Assembly: GCF_027622945.1 (NCBI RefSeq) | Contig: NZ_JAPZVQ010000002.1 | Span: forward strand, 504,637-568,636 | Source: Glycomyces lechevalierae | Lineage (GTDB): Bacteria; Actinomycetota; Actinomycetes; Mycobacteriales; Micromonosporaceae | Length of the DNA stretch: 64,000 nucleotides | Direction: 5' to 3' | In this document: one piece after another, positions 1 through 8,964 of the stretch | Position numbering within the stretch: the first letter of the stretch is position 1 | How the letters are laid out: each line of letters begins with the position of its first letter | The notes under the pieces: model-generated | Databases searched by the model: none | Told to the model about the DNA's origin: nothing | The model's input: the letters and a program-made list of their open reading frames with translations, nothing else | Translations under genes and position numbers: made by a program

Positions 1-344
1 ACGACCTGGGTGATCTCGCAGCCCTCACGTTCGAGCGCAGCCCCGTTCTCGGTGAGGTGCACCGTGACGCGGCGCTCGTCCCCCGACTCCCGGCGGCGCT
101 CGACGAACCCGGCGGCCTCGAGTCGTTTGAGGAGCGGTGAGACGGTGCCCGAGTCGAGCTGGAGCGCGTCGCCGAGCGCGGTGACCGTGAGACCGTCGGT
201 CTCCCACAGCGCCATGAGGACCAGGAACTGCGGGTAGGTCAGCCCGAGCTTGTCGAGCAGCGGCCGGTACAGGCCGGTCACCGCACGGGAGGCGGTGTAC
301 AGCGCGAAGCAGGCCTGCTCTCGAAGCCGTGGCGTCTTGTCCAT
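1..344 (-). CDS. ohrR: OhrR-type MarR family regulator (partial, runs off left edge)
   Basis: The ATG at 344 opens a frame that stays open to the left edge, so the C-terminus is missing. The protein is a MarR winged helix. The N-terminal part carries a cysteine at residue 12 in the context ACFALY followed by a Y-R-P-L-L-D segment and LTYPQFLVLMALWE, which is the pattern of the organic-hydroperoxide sensors OhrR, whose N-terminal cysteine is the redox switch. A recognition-helix segment (DSGTVSPLLKRLEAAG) and a wing (ERRRESGDERRVTVHLTENG) follow. Two palindromic boxes just upstream fit autoregulation. The usual target gene ohr is not visible and may lie to the left. Confidence 0.85.
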   Translation of the reverse strand, partial: MDKTPRLREQACFALYTASRAVTGLYRPLLDKLGLTYPQFLVLMALWETDGLTVTALGDALQLDSGTVSPLLKRLEAAGFVERRRESGDERRVTVHLTENGAALEREGCEITQV

Positions 345-360
345 GAGCACGACAGTAGTG

Positions 361-390
361 CACAACTAAGTTGTGCGCAACCTAGTTGTG
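361..390. promoter_or_regulatory. Twin OhrR/MarR-type operator
   Basis: Two abutting 15-bp inverted repeats lie upstream of the MarR gene. The first (361-375) is perfect, CACAACT-A-AGTTGTG. The second (376-390) is an imperfect copy, CGCAACC-T-AGTTGTG. Arm length and AT-rich core resemble OhrR operators. Autoregulation is inferred. Confidence 0.7.
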
Positions 391-405
391 TGTGATCTAT
401 TCGCG

Positions 406-966
406 CTACTCCCCGAAGCGGACGCGTCTGGCGATCTCGCGGAGGGCGGCCTCGGGGTCGGCCTGGACCGCCGGGGGGAAGTTGCCGCCCAGGAACAGGC
501 CCGCGAATCCGTGGACGAGGGACCAGGCGCCGAGGGCTTCGGCGTTGAACGCGGCGTCGGGACGCTGCTCGCCGGCGCCGCGCACGAGGGCCGCGTTGGA
601 GCGCGCTTCGGCGCGCTGGAGATCGGGGTCGTCCTCATGGAGGAGTTCAGGCCGGAACATGGTCTCGAAATACGCCTTGTTGTCGATGGCGAAGCGCACG
701 TAGGCGACCCCGACCTCGACGAAGTCGCCGGTCGCCTCCCACGCTCGTTCCAGTGCGTCCGCGAAGCGGTCGTACCCCTCGGCCGCGACGGCGGTCAGGA
801 GCCCGGCCTTGTCGCCGAAGTGGTGCGCCGGGGCGGCGTGCGAGACGCCGGCGCGCTTGGCGACGGCCCGCAGGCTCAAGGCGCTCGGGCCGCTTTCGGC
901 GATGGCCTCGACGGCGGCCCCGATGAGGGCCCGGCGGAGGTCGCCGTGGTGATAGCGATCGGTCAC
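406..966 (-). CDS. TetR/AcrR family transcriptional regulator
   Basis: A 186-residue TetR protein. The N-terminal DNA-binding domain (about residues 5-55) reads HHGDLRRALIGAAVEAIAESG...LRAVAKRAGVSHAAPAHHFGDKAGLL, the usual TetR helix-turn-helix. The C-terminal ligand domain with YVRFAIDNKAYFETMF resembles the WHG-type TetR C-terminal family. The start is GTG 966: a TACAGT -10 box (974-979 on this strand) lies 7 bases upstream and a longer ATG form would run through the operator. Divergent from a small membrane protein gene and sharing twin operators with it, so that gene is the likely target. Confidence 0.88.
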   Translation of the reverse strand: MTDRYHHGDLRRALIGAAVEAIAESGPSALSLRAVAKRAGVSHAAPAHHFGDKAGLLTAVAAEGYDRFADALERAWEATGDFVEVGVAYVRFAIDNKAYFETMFRPELLHEDDPDLQRAEARSNAALVRGAGEQRPDAAFNAEALGAWSLVHGFAGLFLGGNFPPAVQADPEAALREIARRVRFGE

Positions 967-973
967 GAGAGCC

Positions 974-1059
974 ACTGTAGCGCGGATCTTGACAGTGTCA
1001 AACACCACTGCGGCCATCTGGACGTCCAACTTGACACTGTCAAGACTAGGGCGTACGTT
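974..1059. promoter_or_regulatory. Divergent promoters with twin TetR operators
   Basis: Palindromes TTGACAGTGTCAA (989-1001) and CTTGACACTGTCAAG (1030-1044) are centred 42 bp apart. Each contains a TTGACA -35 hexamer. Rightward: TTGACA 1031-1036, 17-bp spacer, TACGTT 1054-1059. Leftward: TTGACA 1001-996, 16-bp spacer, TACAGT 979-974. Repressor binding would cover both -35 boxes. Confidence 0.78.
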
Positions 1060-1093
1060 GAGTTCTCAAGCCACTCACGATTGGACGCCCCTG

Positions 1094-1516
1094 ATGTTCG
1101 AATCCGCCTTCGCCCTCTCCGACGCCTCCCGCATCATCGCCGGGGCCGTCCTGCTCACCGTCGTCACCATCGAGTTCGGCGGGACCTTCCTCCTCAGGAT
1201 CGCCAGCGGCAAGGTGCCCTTCACCGAGTTCCAGAAGTCCTTCTCGCGGGCCGGGCACGCCCACGCCGGCGTCCTCGTCATCTTCAGCCTCATCGGCGTC
1301 GTCCTCGCCGACGCCTCAGGGCTCGAAGGCCTCTGGGGCTGGGTCGCCCGCGCCGCGATCCCGCTCGCCGCGATCCTCATGTCCGGCGGGTTCTTCGCCG
1401 CCATGGCGGGCAAGGGCCGCACCTCGCCGAACAAGGCGATCGTGGTCCTCTACGCCGGCGCCGCGAGCCTCGCCGTGGGCACCCTGACCCTCGGGATCGG
1501 GCTCCTGACCGCCTAG
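1094..1516 (+). CDS. Small four-helix membrane protein, TetR-controlled
   Basis: A 140-residue protein that is almost entirely membrane-embedded, with about four hydrophobic helices (ASRIIAGAVLLTVVTIEFGG, HAGVLVIFSLIGVVLA, AAIPLAAILMSGGFFAAMAG, AIVVLYAGAASLAVGTLTLGIGLL). A conserved-looking polar stretch, SFSRAGHAHAGV, sits at the start of the second helix. ATG 1094 is the first sensible start after the promoter at 1031-1059; an upstream in-frame start at 989 would lie within the operator. I do not recognise a function. Its promoter overlaps the operators of the divergent TetR gene, so it is probably induced by a small molecule sensed by that regulator. Confidence 0.75.
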   Translation: MFESAFALSDASRIIAGAVLLTVVTIEFGGTFLLRIASGKVPFTEFQKSFSRAGHAHAGVLVIFSLIGVVLADASGLEGLWGWVARAAIPLAAILMSGGFFAAMAGKGRTSPNKAIVVLYAGAASLAVGTLTLGIGLLTA

Positions 1517-1547
1517 CGCCCCGGTCTTCCGCAACACAGCACCAGGT

Positions 1548-1569
1548 CGCGCCGTGGTGCCACGGCGCG
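1548..1569. terminator. 22-bp palindrome between membrane gene and ychF
   Basis: CGCGCCGTGG-TG-CCACGGCGCG can form a stem of about 9 bp with a 4-base loop. No T-tract follows, so this may be a weak terminator for the upstream gene or an operator for ychF, whose -10 lies just downstream. Confidence 0.4.
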
Positions 1570-1591
1570 GCCCCGCCTAGACTTGACCCTC

Positions 1592-2665
<1,074 letters not shown>

Positions 2666-2709
2666 GGGCAATGGTTTAAACCCGCCTTTCCTTGAGCACT
2701 AAGGAATCA

Positions 2710-2737
2710 GACGCCGCGACCGGCCGGTCGCGGCGTC
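2710..2737. terminator. Perfect 28-bp palindrome, ychF terminator
   Basis: GACGCCGCGACCGG and its exact complement form a GC-rich hairpin followed by TTC, 44 bases after the ychF stop and 20 bases before the next start codon. Confidence 0.65.
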
Positions 2738-2757
2738 TTCGATTCGGAGGTGGGCGC

Positions 2758-3555
2758 ATGCAGCACGAGCAGAGGCATCGCGAGGTCGCGGTCGTGACCG
2801 GCGGCGGACAGGGCATCGGCAGGGCGATCGTCGAGCGGCTCCTCGCCGAGGACCGCGCGGTCGTCGTCGTGGAGCTGCGAGACGAGGCGCTCGAATGGCT
2901 CGACGAGGCGATCAGCGAGAGCCGGGCCTGGGTGGTCGTGGGCGACGCGGGCGACGACGCCGTCGCCGAGCGGGCCGTCGCGGCCGCCGAATCGCTCGGC
3001 GCGCTCACCGGCTGGGTCAACAACGCCGCGGTCTTCCGCGACGCCTGGCTCCACGAGGCCGGCGGCACGGTGGTCGCCGAGATGATCCGCCGCAACCTGC
3101 AGCCGTGCCTGGCGGGCGCGGCCGCCGCGGTGGCCGCGTTCCGGGTCCAGGGGGTCGCCGGGAGCATCGTCAACATCTCGTCGCATCAAGCGCAGCGGGC
3201 CGTGCGCGGGGCGCTGCCGTACGCGACGGCGAAGGCCGCGATCGAGGGCCTGACGCGCGCGCTCGCGGTCGATTACGGCCCCTGGGGGGTGCGGGTGAAC
3301 GCCCTGGCGCTCGGGTCCGTGGTGACGGAACGGCTGCGCGCCTTGGAGGACGCCGGGACCGAGGCGTACGCGCGCGTGGAGGCGGCGATGCGCGAACTGC
3401 ACCCGCTCGGGCGGGCCGGCGAGGCGGGCGAGGTCGCGGACGCGGTCGCGTTCCTGCTCTCGGAGCGGGCCTCGTTCATCAGCGGCGCAGTGCTCCCGGT
3501 CGACGGCGGCCGCTCGGGCCAGGGCCACGACCCCGAGGCCGCGCCGCCCTCATGA
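2758..3555 (+). CDS. SDR family NAD(P)-dependent oxidoreductase
   Basis: A 265-residue classical short-chain dehydrogenase. The nucleotide-binding motif TGGGQGIG is near residue 15, the NNAAV (NNAG-like) motif near 85, SS..HQAQRAVRGALPYATAKAA supplies the catalytic Ser and Tyr-x3-Lys (Y-A-T-A-K), and ISGAVLPVDGG is the usual C-terminal signature. ATG 2758 follows a good ribosome site (GGAGG) with spacing 7. It stands alone between two terminators, so the substrate cannot be inferred from context. Confidence 0.88.
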   Translation: MQHEQRHREVAVVTGGGQGIGRAIVERLLAEDRAVVVVELRDEALEWLDEAISESRAWVVVGDAGDDAVAERAVAAAESLGALTGWVNNAAVFRDAWLHEAGGTVVAEMIRRNLQPCLAGAAAAVAAFRVQGVAGSIVNISSHQAQRAVRGALPYATAKAAIEGLTRALAVDYGPWGVRVNALALGSVVTERLRALEDAGTEAYARVEAAMRELHPLGRAGEAGEVADAVAFLLSERASFISGAVLPVDGGRSGQGHDPEAAPPS

Positions 3556-3562
3556 AGGCGTG

Positions 3563-3610
3563 AAAAAACGGCGGACCGGCGGGGAGGTGGGGTCCCCGGC
3601 GATCCGCCGT
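3563..3610 (-). terminator. Intrinsic terminator with U-tract
   Basis: Arms ACGGCGGA (3568-3575) and TCCGCCGT (3603-3610) enclose a second GC stem. On the minus strand the hairpin is followed by six T residues (from A3563-3568), a classic intrinsic terminator for the leftward gene at 3622. It can also stop the rightward SDR transcript. Confidence 0.75.
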
Positions 3611-3621
3611 GCGGGTTCGCG

Positions 3622-3975
3622 TTATTCGCCTCGCCTGAGCCAGCGGAAGCGGCCCTTGGAGGAGGCCTCCTCGACGGCGAGGTCGCCGGCGATGGTGATG
3701 TAGGCGGTCTCGACGCGGCCCGCGAAGGTCACGTCGGTGAGGCTGTAGCCGCCCTCGCTGGCGAGCACGATGAGCGTGGCCTCTGCAGTGCGCGACACGT
3801 CCGGCCGGACGCCGAGCGTGTCAGCGAAGATCTTGATGTATTCGGCGAGCTCCGCGTGCTGGGAATCGTCGAGCGGCAGCGACCGCGAGAGGCGGCCGTC
3901 GTCATCCGCTACCCAACCGTTGAGCTCCCTCAGTGCATCCAGCAGCACGTTGTCGTCTTGCTCCGTTCTCCCCAT
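3622..3975 (-). CDS. Pterin-4a-carbinolamine dehydratase-like protein, active-site motif lost
   Basis: A 117-residue protein. Residues from about 12 onward (LNGWVADDDGRLSRSLPL, then AEYIKIFADTLGVRPDV and SEGGYSLTDVTFAGRVE) line up with the pterin-4a-carbinolamine dehydratase pattern GW...L.R.F.F ... HHPDV ... THdaGGLT..D..lA. The HHPD catalytic motif is replaced by VRPD and the second motif THD-GGLT by ASEGGYSLT, so dehydratase activity is unlikely. ATG 3975 (MGRTEQDD) is chosen over an upstream in-frame start at 4014 because family alignment begins after it. It may have kept only a protein-protein role, like DCoH in eukaryotes. The family assignment is mine from pattern, not from a search. 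Confidence 0.65.
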   Translation of the reverse strand: MGRTEQDDNVLLDALRELNGWVADDDGRLSRSLPLDDSQHAELAEYIKIFADTLGVRPDVSRTAEATLIVLASEGGYSLTDVTFAGRVETAYITIAGDLAVEEASSKGRFRWLRRGE

Positions 3976-4389
3976 ATGGCACCATCGCCATTTCATCCTG
4001 GCCGCGACCGGCAAAGCGGTGCCCTGCCGAAGCAGGGCCGCGACCGATCAGTAAGGTGGTCTGATTCGGCTCCGACGGACACGGGGGCTTCGTGTCTGAA
4101 TTGTCGCCGGATCTTTATCGTTTCTGAACCGAGTCTTGCGCGTCTCCCAGTTTCTGTCCAGACCGGCAAATGGGATCAATCAGGAATACCGGTCTTCGAG
4201 GGACGGTTCTTGTCTGGTTTTGTGCTGGTGGACACGATTCCTGACCGTAGGGTCCAGCCCGCATCATCCGAACGTATGAACAACAGGTTGCTCACTGGTG
4301 ATCACTGTTCGTGATCTGACGCGCGAACGATAACGAAACGCCCTCAAACCGGCAACAGTGGCGAAGCCCGAACGACATCCCCGCGCCGA
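3976..4389. other. Long intergenic region of lower GC
   Basis: About 414 bases without a convincing gene. GC content is visibly lower around 4120-4330. It holds an 8-bp palindrome GTGATCAC (4298-4305) followed by a second GTGATC half (4311-4316). An open frame from 3856 to 4314 exists but lacks a ribosome site, codon bias or recognisable domains. Probably promoters for the flanking divergent genes. Confidence 0.4.
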
Positions 4390-4395
4390 TAAGCT
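4390..4395 (+). promoter_or_regulatory. -10 box TAAGCT, leaderless start
   Basis: TAAGCT ends six bases before the GTG start at 4402, so the mRNA probably begins at or next to the start codon. Confidence 0.55.
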
Positions 4396-4401
4396 CTTGC
4401 A

Positions 4402-4797
4402 GTGAACGAACCGCGCATCGTAGTGGGGGCCGCGATCCGCGACGGGCGCCGCGTCCTCGCCGCCGCCCGCGCCTACCCGCCCGAGCTCGCCGGGCTCTGG
4501 GAGTTCCCCGGCGGCAAGGTCGAGCCCGACGAGACCGAGACCGAAGCGCTCGTGCGCGAATGCCGCGAAGAACTCGGCGTCGCGATCAGCGTCGGCGACC
4601 GCGTCGGCGGCGACCTCTCCACCGGCAACGGCCGGTACCTGCTGCGGGTCTACTTCGCCGAGCTGCTCGAGGGCGAACCGCACACGAAGGAGCACGCCGA
4701 ACTGCGCTGGCTCGCCCCCGACGAGCTCGACTCCGTGCCCTGGCTCCCCGGCAACCGCCCCGCCGTCGACGCCCTGCGGGACCTCCTGAACGCCTAG
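4402..4797 (+). CDS. Nudix hydrolase, MutT-like (deoxy)nucleoside triphosphate pyrophosphohydrolase
   Basis: A 131-residue protein with a complete Nudix box, G-x5-E-x7-R-E-x2-E-E-x-G (GGKVEPDETE...RECREELGV, about residues 37-60). Size and the start RIVVGAAIRDGRRVLAAAR resemble MutT 8-oxo-dGTP/CTP pyrophosphohydrolases that clean oxidised nucleotides or use dCTP analogues. GTG 4402 is supported by the -10 box just upstream. Followed by the amidohydrolase gene after 57 bases. Exact substrate is not predictable. Confidence 0.9.
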   Translation: MNEPRIVVGAAIRDGRRVLAAARAYPPELAGLWEFPGGKVEPDETETEALVRECREELGVAISVGDRVGGDLSTGNGRYLLRVYFAELLEGEPHTKEHAELRWLAPDELDSVPWLPGNRPAVDALRDLLNA

Positions 4798-4854
4798 TCC
4801 GCTTCGCGAGACGCCCCTAGTGGTCACCCTCCGCCGTGCATAGACTGACGCTCC

Positions 4855-6471
4855 GTGCCGATCGAGGGAGGGCGCCGCGTGGCCGCAATGGACATCGTGA
4901 TCCGGGGAGCGGACGTCGCCGACGGGACCGGCTCGCCCCGGTACGCGGCCGAGATCGGCGTCAAGGACGGCCGGATCGCCGCGATCGGCCCCGAGCGCCT
5001 CGACGGGGACAAGGTCATCGACGCCGGCGGACTCGTCCTCGCCCCCGGGTTCATCGACATGCACGCCCACTCCGAGCTCGCGCTCCTCACCGACCGCGAC
5101 CACCTCGCGAAACTCGGCCAGGGCTGCACCCTCGAAGTGCTCGGCCAGGACGGCCTCTCCTACGCGCCCGTCGACGAGACGACCGCCCCGCAGATGTGGG
5201 AGGCCATCGCCGCGTGGAACGGCCGCCTCGACGTCGACTACGACTGGCGCACCGTCGCCGAATACCTCGACCGCCTGGACCGCGGCATCCCGACCAACGC
5301 CGCCTACCTCGTCCCCCACGGCACCGTGCGGATGCTCGCGATGGGCTGGGAGGACCGCGAACCCACGGCGGCCGAACTCGAGGTCATGAAAGCCCATGTC
5401 GCCCAAGGCATGGAAGCGGGCGCGCTCGGCCTCTCGGCCGGGCTGAGCTACGCCCCCGGCATGTACGCCAAGACCACTGAGCTGGTCGAACTGTGCAAGG
5501 TCGTCGCGGGCTACGGCGGCTACTTCAGCCCCCACCAGCGCAGTTACGGCGCAGGCGCGATGGAGGGGTACGCGGAGATGATCGAAATCGGCCGCCACTC
5601 GGGCTGCGCCGTGCACCTCGCGCACGCCACCCTCAACTACCGCGTCAACGAGGGCCGGGCCGCCGAACTCCTCAAGCTCATCGACGAAGGCCTCGACGAG
5701 GGCCTGCCGATCAGCCTCGACACGTACCCGTACCTGCCCGGCATGACCATGCTCGCGGCCCTCCTCCCGAGCTGGTCCCTCGCCGGCGGCTACGGCGCCC
5801 TCGCCGAACGCCTCCGCGACGACGCGCTCCGCGCCCGCATCGTCCGCGAACTCGACGTCGAAGGCACCGACGGCGCCAACGGCGTCCCCGTCGACTGGAC
5901 GAAGATCGAGATCGCCGGCGTCGCCGACCCGCAGCTGCGCGGCCTCGTCGGCCGCCGCGTGAGCGAGGCCGCCGCCGGCGAGCCGCCCGCCGAGTTCTTC
6001 CTCGACCTCATCGCACGCGACGACTTCGCCACCGCCTGCCTCATGCACGAGGGCAACGAGGAGAACGTCCGCGCGATCATGCGCCACGGCGTCCACACCG
6101 GATCCACTGACGGCGTCCTCTCCGGCGAGAAGATCCACCCCCGCGCCTGGGGCTCCTTCGCCCGCTACCTCGGCCACTACACCCGCGACCTCGGCCTCAT
6201 GAGCGTCGAGGAATGCGTCGCCCACCTCACCGGCCGCCCCGCCGCCGTCCTCGGCCTCACCGACCGCGGCCTCGTCAAGCCCGGCTACGCCGCCGACCTC
6301 GTCCTCTTCGACCCCCGCACCGTGGACGCCCGCGCCACCTTCGCCGAACCCAGGCGGCAAGCCGCGGGAATACCGTACGTGCTGGTCAACGGACGGATTG
6401 CGATCGAAGACGGGAAACGCACGACCGCGCTCGCGGGCCGTGCGGTGCGCCGCACCCCTGCCGGAGGATGA
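4855..6471 (+). CDS. N-acyl-D-amino-acid deacylase (D-aminoacylase) family amidohydrolase
   Basis: A 538-residue metal-dependent amidohydrolase. The opening MDIVIRGADVADGTGSPRY, metal site GFIDMHAHSE, the GQDGLSYAP segment, then HLAHATLN and TGSTDGVLSGEKIHPRAWGSFARYLG are features of N-acyl-D-amino-acid deacylases, which release D-amino acids from N-acyl forms. GTG 4855 has a TAGACT -10 box (4841-4846) eight bases upstream. GTG 4879 is a real alternative: GAGGGAGGG at 4864-4872 is well placed for it, and it starts close to the conserved MDIVIRG. Cytoplasmic; no signal peptide. Confidence 0.85.
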   Translation: MPIEGGRRVAAMDIVIRGADVADGTGSPRYAAEIGVKDGRIAAIGPERLDGDKVIDAGGLVLAPGFIDMHAHSELALLTDRDHLAKLGQGCTLEVLGQDGLSYAPVDETTAPQMWEAIAAWNGRLDVDYDWRTVAEYLDRLDRGIPTNAAYLVPHGTVRMLAMGWEDREPTAAELEVMKAHVAQGMEAGALGLSAGLSYAPGMYAKTTELVELCKVVAGYGGYFSPHQRSYGAGAMEGYAEMIEIGRHSGCAVHLAHATLNYRVNEGRAAELLKLIDEGLDEGLPISLDTYPYLPGMTMLAALLPSWSLAGGYGALAERLRDDALRARIVRELDVEGTDGANGVPVDWTKIEIAGVADPQLRGLVGRRVSEAAAGEPPAEFFLDLIARDDFATACLMHEGNEENVRAIMRHGVHTGSTDGVLSGEKIHPRAWGSFARYLGHYTRDLGLMSVEECVAHLTGRPAAVLGLTDRGLVKPGYAADLVLFDPRTVDARATFAEPRRQAAGIPYVLVNGRIAIEDGKRTTALAGRAVRRTPAGG

Positions 6472-6486
6472 ACGGGCGGGGGTCGG

Positions 6487-6507
6487 TTATCTTCAGTTCG
6501 CGAACTG
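6487..6507 (+). promoter_or_regulatory. Promoter/operator region of the type VII-like operon
   Basis: A perfect 14-bp palindrome CAGTTCGCGAACTG (6494-6507) follows a TTATCT hexamer (6487-6492) 45 bases before the ATG at 6535. Position suits an operator over the transcription start. Confidence 0.4.
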
Positions 6508-6534
6508 TTCCCCCATCAGCCACCGGAGGGCCGC

Positions 6535-7758
6535 ATGGCCGACGACTCAGACATCACGAACGATGAGAAACCGGGCGACAGCACCGGCGAGAAGATCGGC
6601 GGCGCCATCCCGGGCGTCAAGCAGTTCCTCAACAGCAAGAAGGTGATCGAGGACGCGATCGAGTCCGACGAGGTCACCTTCGCCAACGCGGCCACCACCG
6701 TCACCGCCGACATCGCCAGCCTCGGCCTCGAAGCCTTCGCCGCGTACACGAACCCGCTCGGGATGCTCGTCAACGTCGGCCTCGACTTCGTGCTGAACCT
6801 GTTCGAGCCCGCGAACAAGCTCATCACCTGGCTCTCCGGCGACCCCAACCAGATGTCCGACCTGCAGGAGCGGTGGCGCCAGTTCAAGAACACCCTCATC
6901 GCCCTGCGCGAAGAGGTCGACAAGGCCTGGGAGTCCTCGCTCGCCACCTCGCAGTCGCCGACCACCGACGCCGCCAAGGACAAGGTCAGCGGCATGGCCG
7001 CCGCCATCGCCGGCGTCGCCTCCGAGATCGCGCAGATCGAGTCGCTCATCGGTGGCGCGCAGGTCCTGTCGAAGGCCATCTTCGAGGTCGTCAAGGCGCT
7101 CCTCTCGGCGCTCGTCGAGCAGGTCATCATCTACGGCCTCGCGTCGCTCGCGCTGGCGTGGACGACCGGCGGCGGCTCGATCGCGACGTTCCTGGTGTGG
7201 GCGACCCGCTCGACCGCGGCCGAGACGGCCACCATGTTCATGAAGGTGCACATGGCCAACCAGCTCGGCAGCCAGCTCGGGTCGATCGGCATGGACGTCC
7301 TCAACTCGACGTTCCGCCAGTCCTCCTCCGAGATGCTGCAGTGGGCCGGCGGGCTCATCTCGAACTGGGCGGGCGGGGTGCAGGGCACCGGCGTCCCCGG
7401 GCTGGGCGGCCCGAACCCGGCCTCCTCGAACCCGTCCGGCGGCATGGCCGCGTACATCGACGTGGACCCCGAGGAGTTCAACGTGGGCGCGGGCGAGCTG
7501 CGCCGCCTCCAGGGCAACGCCGAGTCGCTGTCCACGGCCGTCAACGGCGACACCGAGACCGATTTCTGGACGTGGGGCCTCGCCTGCCGGGCCTGGCTCG
7601 ACGACTACAACCAGCAGCGGGTCGAGATCGCCGGCGACGTCGCCCTCATCTCCCCTGCGCTGGAAGGGAACGCGCAGCGTTTCGAGGAGACCGCGGCCGC
7701 TTACGAGGACGCGGACGTGCAGGCCTCCGAGGACATCAAGGTCGCCGGGGGCAAGTAG
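6535..7758 (+). CDS. Large type VII secretion-like exported protein
   Basis: A 407-residue, mostly helical protein without a Sec signal. Residues 1-30 are polar. Hydrophobic segments occur near 60-90 and 180-230 (including EQVIIYGLASLALAW and GGGSIATFLVW). A glycine/proline/asparagine-rich hinge (about 275-305) leads to a C-terminal helical domain of about 100 residues resembling EspC/WXG100-type targets. That domain ends with YEDAD at residues 390-394, a match to the general type VII secretion motif YxxxD/E. No ESX motor gene lies in the window. First gene of a four-gene operon; ribosome site GGAGGG precedes ATG 6535. The role is unknown; a pore-forming or surface protein is possible. Confidence 0.6.
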   Translation: MADDSDITNDEKPGDSTGEKIGGAIPGVKQFLNSKKVIEDAIESDEVTFANAATTVTADIASLGLEAFAAYTNPLGMLVNVGLDFVLNLFEPANKLITWLSGDPNQMSDLQERWRQFKNTLIALREEVDKAWESSLATSQSPTTDAAKDKVSGMAAAIAGVASEIAQIESLIGGAQVLSKAIFEVVKALLSALVEQVIIYGLASLALAWTTGGGSIATFLVWATRSTAAETATMFMKVHMANQLGSQLGSIGMDVLNSTFRQSSSEMLQWAGGLISNWAGGVQGTGVPGLGGPNPASSNPSGGMAAYIDVDPEEFNVGAGELRRLQGNAESLSTAVNGDTETDFWTWGLACRAWLDDYNQQRVEIAGDVALISPALEGNAQRFEETAAAYEDADVQASEDIKVAGGK

Positions 7759-8930
7759 TGCTTGGTCTGGACCGCAAGAGCATCCCGAAGGACCTCGCGC
7801 TGTCCTACCGGCGCGACCCGCACCTGTACCGGGAGCTCGGCGGCCGGCACCTGCGGTCGAAACCGCTGTACCACCGCGACTCCCGGGCCGAGGTCCTGGA
7901 CTCACCGTTCATGGTGTCGCTCGAGCCGCCGGTCCCGCCGGAGGGCTCGGGCGTGCTCGAACTGCAGCTGGACGCGGCCGCGACGATGCCGGTCGCCATG
8001 GTGGACGGCACCCCGGTCGCGGTCGGCGAGGGCACCGTCTTCGCGGTGCTTCCCGCAGGGCGGCATGTGATCGCGGTGCAGGGCGCCGCGACGTGCAGCC
8101 CCGTCGTCGCCGACATCGAGCCGGGCGAGACGGCGACCCTCGTCTGGTACGAGGAGGCCGACCGCTTCACGGTCTCGTTCGGGACGCGGCGCGTCGACCC
8201 GCTGCCACCGGCGTCGCCGCTGGCGCTGTACCACTGGGCGATCGCCGTGTTCGCCGTCTGCGGACTGCCGCTGGCCACGGTGAACCTGTTCAGCTGGGGC
8301 GAGACCGCCAGCCGCGCCACCGTCGTCGCGGTGCTCGTGCTCGGCGTGGCCCTGCTCCCGCTGCTGCCGTGGCGGAAACGCGAGCGCGCCCGCCTCGCGG
8401 CGCTGCAGCTCGAACAGGAGCGCGGCGGGCAGTCCCGGCCCGTCCACTTCCCTTGGGACGGACCGCAGGTCGACGACCGGCCCGCGCTCCTCGGCGACCG
8501 CCCCGAGCGGCTGCCGGACTTCGCTCCGGGCCAGGGCGCACTGATACTCCGCACGAAGGCGCACCGTCACTTGTGGAAGGACGGCGAGGGCGTCACCGCC
8601 CGCGACGCCGAGCTGGCGGCGCAGCCCGTCGGGCCGCCGACCGTGCGCATCGACGGCCTGGAGCAGCCCGCGAGCTGGGGCAACTGGTGGTACCCGCTGC
8701 GTCCCGGCCCGCACACGGTCGAGATCGAGGGCATGGACCGCTTGGAGCGCTTCGACATCGACATCGCCGCGGGCGAGACGACCGCGCTGCGCGCCGACGC
8801 GCACCGGTTCGTCCACCGCGGCCCCGACCGCGGTCTCGTCCACGACGAAGGCGCGCTCTACCTCGAAGCCGAGGAGTTCAGCGCCGCGTGGATGGGCGAC
8901 CCGGAGCGGCGCCTCGCCTACTGGCGCTGA
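7758..8930 (+). CDS. Membrane protein with duplicated extracytoplasmic-type beta domains
   Basis: A 390-residue protein whose GTG overlaps the previous stop (TAGTG), implying translational coupling. Residues about 45-145 and 250-350 look like two copies of a PEGA-like beta module: each has VxxDG(T/L), a central L.PG.H.V.V.G and a closing GETxxL (GRHVIAVQG...IEPGETATLVW versus GPHTVEIEG...IAAGETTALRA). Two hydrophobic helices lie between them (about 157-180 and 186-206), so both modules would face the same side if both helices span the membrane. Product unrecognised. It probably works with the exported protein encoded upstream. Confidence 0.6.
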   Translation: MLGLDRKSIPKDLALSYRRDPHLYRELGGRHLRSKPLYHRDSRAEVLDSPFMVSLEPPVPPEGSGVLELQLDAAATMPVAMVDGTPVAVGEGTVFAVLPAGRHVIAVQGAATCSPVVADIEPGETATLVWYEEADRFTVSFGTRRVDPLPPASPLALYHWAIAVFAVCGLPLATVNLFSWGETASRATVVAVLVLGVALLPLLPWRKRERARLAALQLEQERGGQSRPVHFPWDGPQVDDRPALLGDRPERLPDFAPGQGALILRTKAHRHLWKDGEGVTARDAELAAQPVGPPTVRIDGLEQPASWGNWWYPLRPGPHTVEIEGMDRLERFDIDIAAGETTALRADAHRFVHRGPDRGLVHDEGALYLEAEEFSAAWMGDPERRLAYWR

Positions 8931-8964
8931 GCGAAAGCCCCCACGAGGAAAGGAGAGCCGTCAG

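Noticed and set aside
4264..6360. 698-codon open frame antisense to the Nudix and deacylase genes
   Set aside because: Low-complexity valine/alanine/glycine translation, mirror of strong codon bias in the real genes.
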